Shown one piece after another: positions 16,940-26,039 of a DNA stretch of 64,000 nt. The translations under genes and the position numbers were made by a program. The notes below the pieces were generated by a model. It was not told where the DNA came from, made no database searches, and saw only the letters and a program-made list of their open reading frames with translations. The number at the start of each line of letters is the position of its first letter. Within the stretch, counting starts at the first letter, position 1. The DNA comes from Paenibacillus sp. BIHB 4019 (GTDB taxonomy: Bacteria > Bacillota > Bacilli > Paenibacillales > Paenibacillaceae), in contig NZ_CP016808.1 of assembly GCF_002741035.1 (NCBI RefSeq), positions 1,178,001-1,242,000 of the forward strand, read 5' to 3'.

Positions 16940-18536
16940 TGATGAATCGTTTGTTATCGAGGGGCTAAAGCATGCGGTCGACTGGTCCTTGTATGGCATT
17001 CGCATTGCCGGAGAAGCCAACAACGGCGCAGAGGCGCTGGAGCTGCTGGATATGCTGGACAAGCCTATCGATATTATTATGACCGATGTGCGCATGCCCA
17101 TCATGGACGGCTTCGGCCTCATTGAGCGCCTGAACGAACGAGGTCATCGTTGCAAAATCATTGTGCTCACTGGACATGAGGAATTCGATTACGCGAAAAA
17201 AGCGATCCGCTACCGCATTTTTGAATATTTGCTCAAGCCCGTCACGCTGGACAAAATCGAAGATACCGTCAGCCGTCTGGCTGCGGAATTTCGAGAAGAA
17301 AACGAGAAACAGCGGCGGCTTCACGATATGGAGAAAAAGCTGCTGCAGAGCCTGCCTCTGCTGGAGGAGCGCTTTTATTTCAATCTGCTTAGCGGCATTT
17401 ATCAGCAGGATATGCAGACGCTGCTAGGAATTAAGCTGGATGCAGCCGCTTTTCAAACGATCATTGTGCAGATCGATAACTTGAAGCCCACTGGCTCAGG
17501 AGCAGTCCATACAGCAGATGATGAGCGGCAGCGGCAGCTGCTTTCACTGACCGTCCAGCATATGGTGAGCGTGTCGCTGGCAGAGCGTCTACCGCTTCCT
17601 TTCTCCGTTGTGGCCTTTAATTCGACCGACTTCGTGCTGCTGCTCCAGCATCAAGCAGCACTTCCGCCTGGCAGCGAAGGCGACGGCTTGCAGCAGCCCT
17701 TTTCCGCGATTCAAGAGTTGGTACAGCGCGAGACTGGCTTAACGGTCAGCTTCGCTATCGGCCGAGCCTATGACAGCCTCCAGCGTGTAGCAAAGTCCTT
17801 TCACGAAGCGCAGGAAGCGCTCAAGCACAAGCTGTACTACGGCAATAGCTGCATCGTATCGTACAGCGACATCGAGGTGAATCAGGGCCATTATTTGGAT
17901 TCCTTTCGCCAGGCGAAGGACCAGCTTGTCGATGCGATTCAAATCCGCGATGCCAAGCTGTCGACGCAAGTGCTGAGCACGATTCAGAGCACGCTGGAAA
18001 AGGAGAAAAAATACGGCATCCCCTATATTCGTACGCTGAGCATGGAGCTAGTGCTGATCGCTTCCCTTGTACTGCATGAGAAAGGCGACCATTTGGCCGA
18101 CATCTGCCCTGGACATCCCGATCTGCTAGGTGAAGTACAGCAGCTCGGCACGGTAGCCGATATTTTCGATACGCTGCGGGAGACCTACACCGCAATCATT
18201 CAGCATTACGAGCATAAAGGCGCTAGCCGCAACCGCGACATTATTCATTTTGTTCGCACCTACATGGCGGAGCATCTCGATCAGGAAATTAAGCTGGATG
18301 ATCTCGCCCAGCTCGTCTATTTGACGCCCAACTATTTGGGCTATCTGTTTAAGGAATCAGTAGGAATGGGCTTCTCCAGCTATTTGATGCAGCTGAGAAT
18401 GGAGCACGCCAAGACGCTGCTGACTAAGCCAGGCAGCCGAATTTATGAGGTAGCGGCAAGCGTCGGCTACAAAAACGCCCACTATTTCAGCAAAATATTC
18501 AAAGAGTATACGGGCGTTACGCCTTCGGAATACTAG
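16917..18536 (+). CDS. YesN-type response regulator (receiver + AraC DNA-binding domain)
   Basis: A 539-residue transcription activator. The start is ATG 16917, nine bases after GGGGAGG (16901-16907). The receiver domain begins MLIVDDE, with the phospho-acceptor aspartate in MTDVRMP near residue 57 and the conserved lysine in LLKPV. A middle linker of about 270 residues follows. The C-terminal AraC domain has two helix-turn-helix units (LDDLAQLVYLTPNYLGYLFKE and IYEVAASVGYKNAHYFSKIFK). It is partner of the preceding kinase; likely target is the sugar ABC operon downstream. Confidence 0.9.
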   Translation: MLNMLIVDDESFVIEGLKHAVDWSLYGIRIAGEANNGAEALELLDMLDKPIDIIMTDVRMPIMDGFGLIERLNERGHRCKIIVLTGHEEFDYAKKAIRYRIFEYLLKPVTLDKIEDTVSRLAAEFREENEKQRRLHDMEKKLLQSLPLLEERFYFNLLSGIYQQDMQTLLGIKLDAAAFQTIIVQIDNLKPTGSGAVHTADDERQRQLLSLTVQHMVSVSLAERLPLPFSVVAFNSTDFVLLLQHQAALPPGSEGDGLQQPFSAIQELVQRETGLTVSFAIGRAYDSLQRVAKSFHEAQEALKHKLYYGNSCIVSYSDIEVNQGHYLDSFRQAKDQLVDAIQIRDAKLSTQVLSTIQSTLEKEKKYGIPYIRTLSMELVLIASLVLHEKGDHLADICPGHPDLLGEVQQLGTVADIFDTLRETYTAIIQHYEHKGASRNRDIIHFVRTYMAEHLDQEIKLDDLAQLVYLTPNYLGYLFKESVGMGFSSYLMQLRMEHAKTLLTKPGSRIYEVAASVGYKNAHYFSKIFKEYTGVTPSEY

Positions 18537-18575
18537 AAGCGAGCACCCTGAGACTGGGCTTCACCATACACGAAA

Positions 18576-18618
18576 AACGACCGGAAACTGCAAATTTAGC
18601 AGAAAAAGGTTGTTTTTT
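18576..18618 (+). terminator. Terminator after the two-component genes
   Basis: AACGACC (18576-18582) pairs with GGTTGTT (18608-18614) with one G-U. An inner CTGC/GCAG stem is present, and the hairpin ends in TTTTTT. Confidence 0.6.
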
Positions 18619-18626
18619 ACGTGGAA

Positions 18627-18640
18627 TGAAAACGATGTCA
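18627..18640 (+). promoter_or_regulatory. cre site (CcpA operator)
   Basis: TGAAAACGATGTCA fits the cre consensus TGWNANCGNTNWCA at all 14 positions. It lies 104 bases upstream of the sugar-binding-protein start, so carbon catabolite repression of the ABC operon is likely. Confidence 0.7.
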
Positions 18641-18680
18641 TTGTTTTGTTGTCGTTATTGTTGAATTGTTATCTACTTTC

Positions 18681-18702
18681 TGAAAACGCTTCCCCGTACA
18701 AT
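18681..18702 (+). promoter_or_regulatory. Second cre-like site next to a -10 hexamer
   Basis: TGAAAACGCTTCCC (18681-18694) resembles cre but departs from it at the 3' end. TACAAT (18697-18702) is a good -10 hexamer. No matching -35 is evident at 17-18 bases, as is common for activator-dependent promoters. Confidence 0.4.
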
Positions 18703-18743
18703 AAAGCTGTAAATAAACGATTCTACTTGGAGGGTGTCAATCA

Positions 18744-20057
18744 ATGAAAAGAAAAATGGTCTCATTTAGCATCGCTTTGCTCCTGTTGACAAGCGTTATA
18801 TTATCCGCCTGCTCCTCTGGCAATAACGACAATAAGCCTGCTGAAACAGGCGGAAAAGCGGAGCTTCGCTTCGCATGGTGGGGCTCCGAGGAACGCCATA
18901 CGGCAACGCTCGAAGCGATTAAAATTTTCGAAAGCAAAAACCCTGACATTAAGATTTTGCCTGAATACTCCGGCTTTGACGGGTACCAAACGAAGCTGCA
19001 AGCCCAGCTTGCCGGCAACACTGCCCCCGATCTCATTCAAGTTACCCGCGATATTGCAACTCAATTGGGAGGCGACAATCTGCTTGATTTGCAAGGCAAG
19101 CTTGATGTATCGGGCCTCAACGAAACGATTTTGAAGGAAGAAGGCGTCGGTGGCAAAATAACAGGTGCCTACCTTGGCCTAGCTACCCAAGCCTACGCCT
19201 ATAACAAAACGCTGCTGGAGGAGCTCGGCGTCAAGGCCCCTACTGCCCCTTACACTTGGGATGACCTAGCTACTGTGTTCAAGGAAGTAGCTGAGAAATC
19301 TGGCGGAAAAGTGTATGGCGCTGTTGACTCCTCCGTTGCTTTCGATGTGTTTATTCCCTTCGGCATTGCCGCGCTGAATGCGAAGGATCCGTTCCCGAAC
19401 ACAGATACGGCACTGACCTTTACGGAAGATCAAATTAAGGCGTATTACCAATACTGGGCAGACCTGCGCGCTGCAAAAGCCGTAGCTCCAGCCGATCTGT
19501 CAGCGACGTCCGATGATTCGGCAAACAGCCTGATGATTACGCGCAAAGCCGCATTCGTGCCGATTGCAACGAGCAGCTTCAGCCGTTTCCAAAGCCAGAC
19601 GAAGGATGTACTGGACATGATCGTCCTGCCGCAAAATAAGGAAACCGGCGACTCTGTGAAGGTCGGAACGAGCCAGCTGCTGTCGGTTAACGCAAATTCG
19701 AAAAACCCGGATGCTGCAATCAAATTTATTAATTTCATGATTTACGATACCGATGCCGCTAAAGTGCTGAAAACGACGCGCGGCGTGCTGCCAACCGAAG
19801 TACAGCGCAAAGTGCTGCTGGAAGATCCGAGTCTGACGGAAACCGATAAACGCGGCATTACGATCATTGATGAAGCAACGAAATTGACGGGACCGCCTGC
19901 TTATGCGCTGCCTAAAGGTCCACAGCTTTTTGGCTGGAAGGGCATGATTGAGAAGGTTGGCCAGGAAATCGCCTTCGACCGCATCAGTGTGGAGGTAGGC
20001 GCGAAGAAGCTATATACCGATGCCTACAAAGCATACGGAACAGCTGCCAGCAACTAA
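18744..20057 (+). CDS. Sugar ABC transporter substrate-binding lipoprotein (family 1)
   Basis: A 437-residue extracellular lipoprotein that captures sugar or oligosaccharide for the two permeases encoded next. The signal peptide ends in the lipobox LSAC near residue 20-23, followed by a serine/asparagine linker. The mature part has the cluster-1 fold features ELRFAWWGSEE, IKILPEYSGFDGYQTKL and APDLIQVT. No ATPase is encoded nearby; such systems usually share an MsmX-type ATPase. It is preceded by cre and cre-like sites. The ligand is not readable, though the GH43-like enzyme in the operon points to plant-derived oligosaccharides. Confidence 0.9.
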   Translation: MKRKMVSFSIALLLLTSVILSACSSGNNDNKPAETGGKAELRFAWWGSEERHTATLEAIKIFESKNPDIKILPEYSGFDGYQTKLQAQLAGNTAPDLIQVTRDIATQLGGDNLLDLQGKLDVSGLNETILKEEGVGGKITGAYLGLATQAYAYNKTLLEELGVKAPTAPYTWDDLATVFKEVAEKSGGKVYGAVDSSVAFDVFIPFGIAALNAKDPFPNTDTALTFTEDQIKAYYQYWADLRAAKAVAPADLSATSDDSANSLMITRKAAFVPIATSSFSRFQSQTKDVLDMIVLPQNKETGDSVKVGTSQLLSVNANSKNPDAAIKFINFMIYDTDAAKVLKTTRGVLPTEVQRKVLLEDPSLTETDKRGITIIDEATKLTGPPAYALPKGPQLFGWKGMIEKVGQEIAFDRISVEVGAKKLYTDAYKAYGTAASN

Positions 20058-20090
20058 TAAGCTGAAAATTAAATAGAGAATACAAGCGTT

Positions 20091-20115
20091 TGGGGAGCGG
20101 GCTGCCGCCTCCCCA
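20091..20115 (+). repeat. Stable intergenic hairpin between binding protein and permease
   Basis: TGGGGAG pairs with CTCCCCA around an inner CGG/CCG stem. No T-run follows. Hairpins here often protect the binding-protein mRNA and lower permease expression; that role is inferred. Confidence 0.4.
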
Positions 20116-20146
20116 GCCGTTTGCAGGATGGAAGGAGCAGATCAAG

Positions 20147-21079
20147 ATGGAAGCCGTCACAGAAAAGCTGTCTACACCAAGAAAAAAAATGTCCCGCCAG
20201 AAAGCCACCTATCTGGTTGCTTATTTATTTTTGCTCCCTTGGCTCATCGGTTTTTTTGCATTTACATTTTGGCCCTTTATTAATTCCTTGTACCTTTCCT
20301 TTACGCAAGCTACCTTGACGTCTACTACCTTTATTGGACTGCAAAATTACATCGAAATGTTTCAGGACCCGCGGTTTCTGAAATCGATTGAAGTGACGAC
20401 GAAATACGTCGTTATGTCCGTGCCGCTCAAGCTCGCAATGGCGCTTGCCGTTGCGATGCTGCTGTTCAAAGGCTCGCGGAGCATGAGCATTTATCGCACG
20501 CTTTTTTACTTGCCGTCTCTGATTGGCGGAAGCATTGCTGTCGCCGTCATGTGGCGCAAAATCTTTGGCCTTGATGGCCTGTGGAACAGCTTTCTCTCCT
20601 TGTTCGGCATCCCGGGCAAAGAGTGGCTCGGCCAGCCGGATTATGCCTTGTTCCTGCTTGTTCTGCTCGTCGTCTGGCAGTTTGGCTCTTCCATGGTGAT
20701 TTTTCTAGCTGGGCTGAAAAATGTGCCCACTGAGCTGTACGAGGCGAGTAAAATTGATGGCGCTAATGCGGTTCGCCGTTTTTTCAAAATTACGCTGCCT
20801 ATTATCTCTCCCATTATGCTGTTTAATCTGGTGCTGCAAACAATCGGCTCGTTCCAGGTGTTTACCCAAGGGTATGTCATCACTAAAGGCGGCCCTATCG
20901 ACGAGACGTTATTTTCCGTGCTATATATTTACGAGCTTGCCTTCCAGCAGCAACGGATGGGCTATGCCTCGGCTATTTCTTGGATGCTGCTCGTACTCAT
21001 CGCCGTCGTCACGGCCATTATTTTCATGACGTCGAAAAAATGGGTGTTCTACGAATCCGAAACAAAAGGAGGCAAATAG
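20147..21079 (+). CDS. Sugar ABC transporter permease (MalF/LacF type)
   Basis: A 310-residue inner-membrane subunit with six predicted membrane segments, the first near LVAYLFLLPWLIGFFAF. The EAA loop that contacts the ATPase is ELYEASKIDGANAVRRFFKI near residues 205-225. The start at 20147 is set by AAGGAG nine bases upstream; an in-frame ATG at 20090 would add 19 residues that include the hairpin region. It is followed after one base by the second permease. Confidence 0.9.
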   Translation: MEAVTEKLSTPRKKMSRQKATYLVAYLFLLPWLIGFFAFTFWPFINSLYLSFTQATLTSTTFIGLQNYIEMFQDPRFLKSIEVTTKYVVMSVPLKLAMALAVAMLLFKGSRSMSIYRTLFYLPSLIGGSIAVAVMWRKIFGLDGLWNSFLSLFGIPGKEWLGQPDYALFLLVLLVVWQFGSSMVIFLAGLKNVPTELYEASKIDGANAVRRFFKITLPIISPIMLFNLVLQTIGSFQVFTQGYVITKGGPIDETLFSVLYIYELAFQQQRMGYASAISWMLLVLIAVVTAIIFMTSKKWVFYESETKGGK

Positions 21080-21080
21080 C

Positions 21081-21917
21081 ATGGCAACCCGTTTCTCTCC
21101 CGCTGCCATCGGCAAGCATGTGCTTCTGACTATATTGAGCCTGACGATGATTTATCCCGTCATTTGGCTGTTTCTGAGCAGCTTCAAGGCAAATGATGAA
21201 GTATTTGTCGTCACCAGCATTTTGCCAAGCTCATTCCAGTTTCATAATTATGTGGACGGCTGGAAGGCTGTTCCTGGCTTTGGCTTTGAGACATTTATTA
21301 CGAATTCGCTGCTTATTTCTGCGCTGGTCGTATTGGGCAGCCTGATTTCAAGCTCTCTGGTCGCTTTTCCGTTTGCCCGTATGGACTTTCCGCTCAAAAG
21401 GTTTTGGTTTTCCATTCTGATGGGTACGCTCATGCTGCCGACACAGGTGCTTCTCATTCCACGTTATGTGCTATTTTCCCAGCTGGATTGGATCAATACG
21501 ATAGTGCCGCTCGTACTGCCCGCTTTTCTCGGAAATGCCTTTTTCATCTATTTAATGATCCAGTTTTTGCGAGGCATTCCGAAGGAACTGGATGAAGCAG
21601 CTGTCATGGATGGCTGCGGGCCGTTCCGGACGTTTTTTAATATTTTGCTGCCGAATTGCAAGCCGGTGCTGTATACGATTGCGATCTTCGCCTTCCTATG
21701 GAGCTGGGATGATTATTTCGAGCAGTTGCTCTATTTGAACGAGGTGCGAAAATTCACTGTACCGCTTGCGCTGCAAATGTTCGTCGACAACGCCGCCCAA
21801 ATCAATTGGGGCTCGCTATTCGCCATGTCTATTGTGTCTATTATTCCGCCTGTGCTGATGTTCTTCTTTGCTCAAAAGCATTTTGTCGAAGGCACAGCCA
21901 CTTCAGGACTTAAATAA
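21081..21917 (+). CDS. Sugar ABC transporter permease (MalG type)
   Basis: A 278-residue second permease with six membrane segments (first MIYPVIWLFLSSFKAN). The EAA loop is ELDEAAVMDGCGPFRTFFNI near 170-190. AAAGGAGG precedes the ATG by nine bases. It completes the importer with the upstream permease and binding protein. Confidence 0.9.
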   Translation: MATRFSPAAIGKHVLLTILSLTMIYPVIWLFLSSFKANDEVFVVTSILPSSFQFHNYVDGWKAVPGFGFETFITNSLLISALVVLGSLISSSLVAFPFARMDFPLKRFWFSILMGTLMLPTQVLLIPRYVLFSQLDWINTIVPLVLPAFLGNAFFIYLMIQFLRGIPKELDEAAVMDGCGPFRTFFNILLPNCKPVLYTIAIFAFLWSWDDYFEQLLYLNEVRKFTVPLALQMFVDNAAQINWGSLFAMSIVSIIPPVLMFFFAQKHFVEGTATSGLK

Positions 21918-21940
21918 GCTAGCAAAGGATGATTGCTGCC

Positions 21941-22765
21941 ATGTATATGTTCAGTTATTTTAAAGATACGGATGAGCGGCTGTTTCTAGCCGAAAGCGAG
22001 GATGGCTACAGCTGGCGCGACTTCGCGGGCGGCGAGGCAGTCTTTCAATCGAAGCTTGGCAGCGGGCTAATCCGCGACCCGTTTATTTTGCCGGACCCGA
22101 AGCGCGGCCTGTACCATCTCGTTTGGACCGATGGCTGGAGCAGCCGCAGCATTGGCTATGCGCGTTCAGCCGACCTTCTGCACTGGGAAGAGGCGAAGCT
22201 GATTCCCGTTATGGAAACGAAGCCGGATACGCAAAACACGTGGGCGCCGGAAATCTTTTTTGATACCGCCGCTCAGGCTTATCGCATCATCTGGTCCTCC
22301 ACCGTCCGGCCTGGGCCGCGCAACCATCGGATATGGTCGGTGACGACGGCTGATTTCGTGCATTTTTCCGAGGCAAAGCTGTTTTTTGATCCGGGCTACA
22401 ATGTCATCGACGCGTGTGTCATCGACAGGGAAGACCATTATTTCATGCTGTTCAAGGATGAGCGTGGCGTAAATGAGCCCGGTACCGATTATAAGGCGAT
22501 CCGCTCGTGCCGCATTGCCAAGGAAGCTGGCGACCGCCCAGCAGTCACTTTCGTTTCAGAGCTGCTGACCGAGCCGCTAACCGAAGGTCCGGCGCTGTAT
22601 GCTGTAGAGGGTCCGAACGGACGTGAATGGATCATGCTCGTAGATGGCTTTCAAAAGCTTGATTATAACGCTTACCGCTCAAGCGATCTTGTTCGCTGGG
22701 AATCAGCAGGAGAGCTCGTGCAGCTTCCTAGTGAAGCACGCCACGGCGCGGTGTTCATTCGGTAG
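21941..22765 (+). CDS. GH43-like five-bladed propeller glycoside hydrolase
   Basis: A 274-residue enzyme with no signal peptide, so it probably acts on imported oligosaccharide. Propeller motifs fit GH43 and related families: IRDPFILPDP near residue 43 (candidate base aspartate), TWAPEIFFD near 97, a central YNVIDACVI, and EGPALYAVEG near 210 (candidate acid glutamate). The start is ATG 21941, using AAAGGA 11 bases upstream. It follows the permeases closely and ends 12 bases before the converging regulator gene. Arabinosidase or xylosidase activity is plausible but unproven; the exact family is my inference. Confidence 0.75.
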   Translation: MYMFSYFKDTDERLFLAESEDGYSWRDFAGGEAVFQSKLGSGLIRDPFILPDPKRGLYHLVWTDGWSSRSIGYARSADLLHWEEAKLIPVMETKPDTQNTWAPEIFFDTAAQAYRIIWSSTVRPGPRNHRIWSVTTADFVHFSEAKLFFDPGYNVIDACVIDREDHYFMLFKDERGVNEPGTDYKAIRSCRIAKEAGDRPAVTFVSELLTEPLTEGPALYAVEGPNGREWIMLVDGFQKLDYNAYRSSDLVRWESAGELVQLPSEARHGAVFIR

Positions 22766-22776
22766 AACTGCCCCGT

Positions 22777-24417
22777 TCAAGCAAGGGCACGCAATATATC
22801 ATCGATTTTTTTACTATTGGAAATGACGCCATTATTCATCCAAGTGAGAAAATCAACCTCGTACACACAGCTATTCTGCACAGCGGGAAGGCTGCGCCAC
22901 TCAGGCTGCTCCAGCAGCCGGCGCTCCTCTCCTTCCGCTTGGCTGTGCCACTTGTCGAACGTTATAAACAGATGGTCGGCTGATAGCAGCGCAAGCTCCT
23001 CAAGCGTAACCTTGATCATGCGCGAGCCAACCGTTTTTGAAGGGATAGGACCCAGCTGTACCGCCGGTGACGGGCATAATCCCAAATCTCCATACAAAAC
23101 CGCAGCAGCAAAGCCTCTGCCTCTGTCAGTATACTGATAAATGCTGTCCGCCGAAATCCGCAGAAAAGCTACCGTTTCCCCCTGCCTGCTTCGCCTTAAT
23201 GTCTGGCGTGCCGCCTTCGCTTTCTTTTCATACTCAGCAATGACCTGCTCGGCTTGCCCCACTCGTCCAAAATAATCGGCTACTGTTCGCAGCAGCGTCC
23301 GCCAGTTTTCGCTTAGCTCGCTGAGCACGCACGTATTCGATATTTGGCGGCATTCTGTATATTGGCTTTGCGCATAACGATCCAGCAGCAAAATAAAGTC
23401 TGGAGCGTAGTGGGACAATGCCGAAAAATCGCCACTAAATTCATCAAACGTCGGAATCTGCTCCAGCGCCAAATAATCCTGCTTCCCCCATTTCGCATGA
23501 GAGTATTGGGCAACAGGCAGCATCCCCAGCGCTACGATAAAATCCTCCAAATAAGGCGCAACGACCCGAAGCTGCTCGCGATGGCTGCGGCGGTATTGTC
23601 CCGGCGAGATGCCAACCAGCTGCTTAAAGCGGCGGTTAAAATAATATTCATTGGAAAATCCGGTATGCAGCGCAATTTCGGATAAGTTGTCCTCGCCCTT
23701 GAGCAGCCATTTTTTCGCTTGATCGATGCGGATGCTGTTCAAATAATGAAGCGGCCCTTCGCCGGTTGCCCCTTTAAACAGCCGGGCATATTTCCAGCGC
23801 TCAATGCCGGCCATATCGGAAAGCCCTTCTACTGTCAGCACATCCTGATAATGCTCGTGGATATATTGAATGGACAGCGCCAAGCCCTGCTGCTCTGTGG
23901 AAGCCTTTTTCTTATTGGCGACGGTGTCCTCCGTATTTTGGCTGAACAGCATAAGCAGCAGCTCCTGAAAACGGACATAACGCGAGAAGCGGCGAAGCTC
24001 CCCTGAATCATGGCGGCTGGCATAAAGCTGCTCAACCAGTTCCATCGCCTTGGCAAATGGCGTACAAACAAGCTCATTCTTGTGCGGCAGCAGCCCGCCT
24101 GTTACTTGGTCTCCCAAATGCCCTGCTCCAATTGTAAAATCCAGACGATAATAAGCACCGTCCCCGTAGGCTGCTGCCAATTCAATTGACCACATCGAAT
24201 CTGGATGGATCAAGAAGCATTTTCCGATTCCGAAGTCGAAAGCTTCCCCTTCTATATGAATGAAGCCTGTGCCTCCTGCGGCAAACAGCAGCATGTACGA
24301 ATTGGCATAATGCCTGACAGGCGGCGCAGAGACTGGCAGTCCCCCCCGTTCAATCGTTTCCAATGTATAAAATGATGCGGGACCCGCGAGTGCAATTGCT
24401 GTATCCTGTTGCTTCAT
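22777..24417 (-). CDS. AraC regulator fused to siderophore-binding-protein domain (Btr-like)
   Basis: A 546-residue cytoplasmic activator of the type typified by B. subtilis Btr, which senses ferri-siderophore directly. Residues 20-110 form a cupin-like N-domain. An AraC DNA-binding domain lies near 175-280 (LTVEGLSDMAGIERWKYARLF; LSEIALHTGFSNEYYFNRRFK). Residues 285-546 form a periplasmic-binding-protein fold without a signal peptide. The binding domain shares WGKQDYLALE with WGKQDYLELE of the lipoprotein encoded just upstream (24537-25574), which suggests one common ligand. A perfect Fur box lies at 24440-24454. Confidence 0.88.
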   Translation of the reverse strand: MKQQDTAIALAGPASFYTLETIERGGLPVSAPPVRHYANSYMLLFAAGGTGFIHIEGEAFDFGIGKCFLIHPDSMWSIELAAAYGDGAYYRLDFTIGAGHLGDQVTGGLLPHKNELVCTPFAKAMELVEQLYASRHDSGELRRFSRYVRFQELLLMLFSQNTEDTVANKKKASTEQQGLALSIQYIHEHYQDVLTVEGLSDMAGIERWKYARLFKGATGEGPLHYLNSIRIDQAKKWLLKGEDNLSEIALHTGFSNEYYFNRRFKQLVGISPGQYRRSHREQLRVVAPYLEDFIVALGMLPVAQYSHAKWGKQDYLALEQIPTFDEFSGDFSALSHYAPDFILLLDRYAQSQYTECRQISNTCVLSELSENWRTLLRTVADYFGRVGQAEQVIAEYEKKAKAARQTLRRSRQGETVAFLRISADSIYQYTDRGRGFAAAVLYGDLGLCPSPAVQLGPIPSKTVGSRMIKVTLEELALLSADHLFITFDKWHSQAEGEERRLLEQPEWRSLPAVQNSCVYEVDFLTWMNNGVISNSKKIDDILRALA

Positions 24418-24439
24418 TGCTCTAAACCAACTCCATAAA

Positions 24440-24454
24440 TGATAATTATTATCA
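24440..24454. promoter_or_regulatory. Fur box
   Basis: TGATAATTATTATCA, a perfect 7-1-7 Fur box, 22 bases upstream of the AraC-fusion start. Iron-dependent repression of the regulator is expected. Confidence 0.85.
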
Positions 24455-24478
24455 GTTTATTTAGTTTAAAGCAAATGA

Positions 24479-24522
24479 AGCGGCCCTTCAACCTCAGTCG
24501 AAGAGCCGCTCGATTTTTTTTC
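24479..24522. terminator. Terminator-like hairpin between binding protein and its regulator
   Basis: AGCGGC (24479-24484) and GCCGCT (24505-24510) flank an inner stem with G-U pairs. T8 follows on the plus strand. Both flanking genes run leftwards, so it ends the lipoprotein transcript if it works on the minus strand, where its T-tract is poor. Confidence 0.5.
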
Positions 24523-24536
24523 GTTTATTTTTACCG

Positions 24537-25574
24537 CTATTCAACAAGCAGCTTCAGCAGCTCGTCCATTTTTTTGAAATTGGCTGTAATGGCTCCTGTC
24601 TGCCAGTAAGAGCGTTCAACCTGATAAACATGGCCGTTTTTCACAGCAGGGACGGACTTCCATAGCGGGCTCGCCAGCATAGCCTTCAAGGCTTTGGCAT
24701 TATCCTCGTCCTCCCATGTTCCATTGGAAGGAAGCATAATAATATGATCCGCATCCAGCTCCGGAATGACCTCCTGCGATAAGACAACGTTGCCTTCCGT
24801 CATCGTTTCCGCGTAGGCCGGCGCCTTCAATCCCAAGTCCTTATACAAAATCTGGCCAACAAACGTATTGTTCATGCCAAAAATATTAATCGACTGGTCG
24901 ACGACATTCATGCGTAGGACAACCAGCTTCTCGTCGCCTAATGAAGCCTGTACCTTCGTTTTGACTTCGGAAATCCGGCTCTCATAGTCTTTCAGAACCT
25001 GCTCCGCCTTACCCGGAATTCCGAGCAGATCGGCAATGACCTTCAGCGTTGTCCGCGTATCTGCCAGTACATCGTCAGGAAGCCGATAAGTTGGCGCTAC
25101 TTTTGAATAAAGCTCATATGCGGCTGCATCCACTTCGCCTGCGGCAATAATCAGATCGGGCTCCGACACGAGCATCGCCTCAATGCTGCCCGTCACATCG
25201 AACAACGGAACCTCCAGCTCCAAATAATCCTGCTTGCCCCACATCGGGTTGTAATATTGCACAATCGGTGTAACGCCCAGCGCAACTAGGTAATCCTCCC
25301 GATAAAGCGCCGACACCCGCTTTGGATGAACCGGAATTTCCACCTCGCCGAATTGGTCGGTGACCACTCTCGTCGTCTGCTCCTCGGCTGCCTCCTCATT
25401 TTTCCCGGCATTTGCCGCGCTGTCTCCTTGTCCGCCGCTTGCACTTTCAACCGCCGAAGACGGCTGATTCGCAGGCGCCTCCTGCGTATTTGCCGTATTT
25501 GCTCCGCAGCCCGCCAGCAGCGCCGACGCTACGAGCAAAGCGACCCAACCTTTTTGATACCCTTTCCAAGCCAT
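24537..25574 (-). CDS. Iron-siderophore ABC transporter substrate-binding lipoprotein
   Basis: A 345-residue lipoprotein, lipobox LAGC near residues 20-23, then a long low-complexity linker to about 65. The FepB/FhuD-type fold follows (RVVTDQFGEVEIP, PKRVSALYREDYLVALGV, SEPDLIIAAGE). It captures a ferri-siderophore for an importer whose permease and ATPase are not in this window. A perfect Fur box is at 25622-25636, and TAGGAG lies ten bases before the ATG. Shared residues with the adjacent AraC fusion suggest the same ligand. Confidence 0.9.
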   Translation of the reverse strand: MAWKGYQKGWVALLVASALLAGCGANTANTQEAPANQPSSAVESASGGQGDSAANAGKNEEAAEEQTTRVVTDQFGEVEIPVHPKRVSALYREDYLVALGVTPIVQYYNPMWGKQDYLELEVPLFDVTGSIEAMLVSEPDLIIAAGEVDAAAYELYSKVAPTYRLPDDVLADTRTTLKVIADLLGIPGKAEQVLKDYESRISEVKTKVQASLGDEKLVVLRMNVVDQSINIFGMNNTFVGQILYKDLGLKAPAYAETMTEGNVVLSQEVIPELDADHIIMLPSNGTWEDEDNAKALKAMLASPLWKSVPAVKNGHVYQVERSYWQTGAITANFKKMDELLKLLVE

Positions 25575-25621
25575 GCTCCATCCACTCCTATATAAGATTG
25601 CTTATTGCCAAACCCAAATAA

Positions 25622-25636
25622 TGATAATGATTATCA
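25622..25636. promoter_or_regulatory. Fur box
   Basis: TGATAATGATTATCA, perfect 7-1-7 Fur box, 47 bases upstream of the siderophore-binding lipoprotein start. Confidence 0.88.
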
Positions 25637-25824
25637 GTATTGAACTAAATTGATTGTAGCGCACCTCGCCCGCGAGCCTCAATGCACATTTTCAACAAAC
25701 CCGCTTATACAAAATGATCATTTACACCAGCAATCCAAAATGCCAGGCTCTCTGCCAGCGTGGACACCATGGACGGCGAAGGCTGGCGCTGATCGCATTT
25801 TGCGTCTGGATGCTTGCAGCAGTA

Positions 25825-25875
25825 TAAAAAAACAACAGCCCGGCAGCGTCCATTCAGGACAGCTGCCGGGCTGTT
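25825..25875 (-). terminator. Strong terminator downstream of a decayed gene
   Basis: A perfect 14-base stem (25834-25847 with 25862-25875), loop of 14, followed leftwards by a T-run (A-run 25826-25832 on the plus strand). The bases from 25637 to here show no gene. Confidence 0.7.
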
Positions 25876-25910
25876 AATGCTCTATTTTCAACCGCAAATA
25901 GTGCGCTTGC

Positions 25911-26039
25911 TTATTTAAACGTAACGGAGCTTATTATATCGTCCGTCGTTTTTTTCGTTTCATCATCCAAATAAGTCGTAATCAGGTTGAACGCATAGCC
26001 TTCCACAATCGCGCTGTAGTAATGCTGCGTAACCGTCAT
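25911..26039 (-). pseudogene. C-terminal fragment of an unidentified protein
   Basis: About 42 codons ending in YAFNLITTYLDDETKKTTDDIISSVTFK. This reads like the last strand and helix of a secreted or lipid-anchored domain of the PsbP/DcrB kind. No start site or ribosome site serves it, and upstream DNA is AT-rich without coding character. It keeps its own terminator, which supports a truncated old gene rather than chance. Family assignment is tentative. Confidence 0.35.

Noticed and set aside
25650..25825. Possible gene or structured RNA between the Fur box at 25622 and the terminator at 25834
   Set aside because: Only a weak GCCAGC/GCTGGC pairing and a short frame without start signals; nothing conserved could be recognised.
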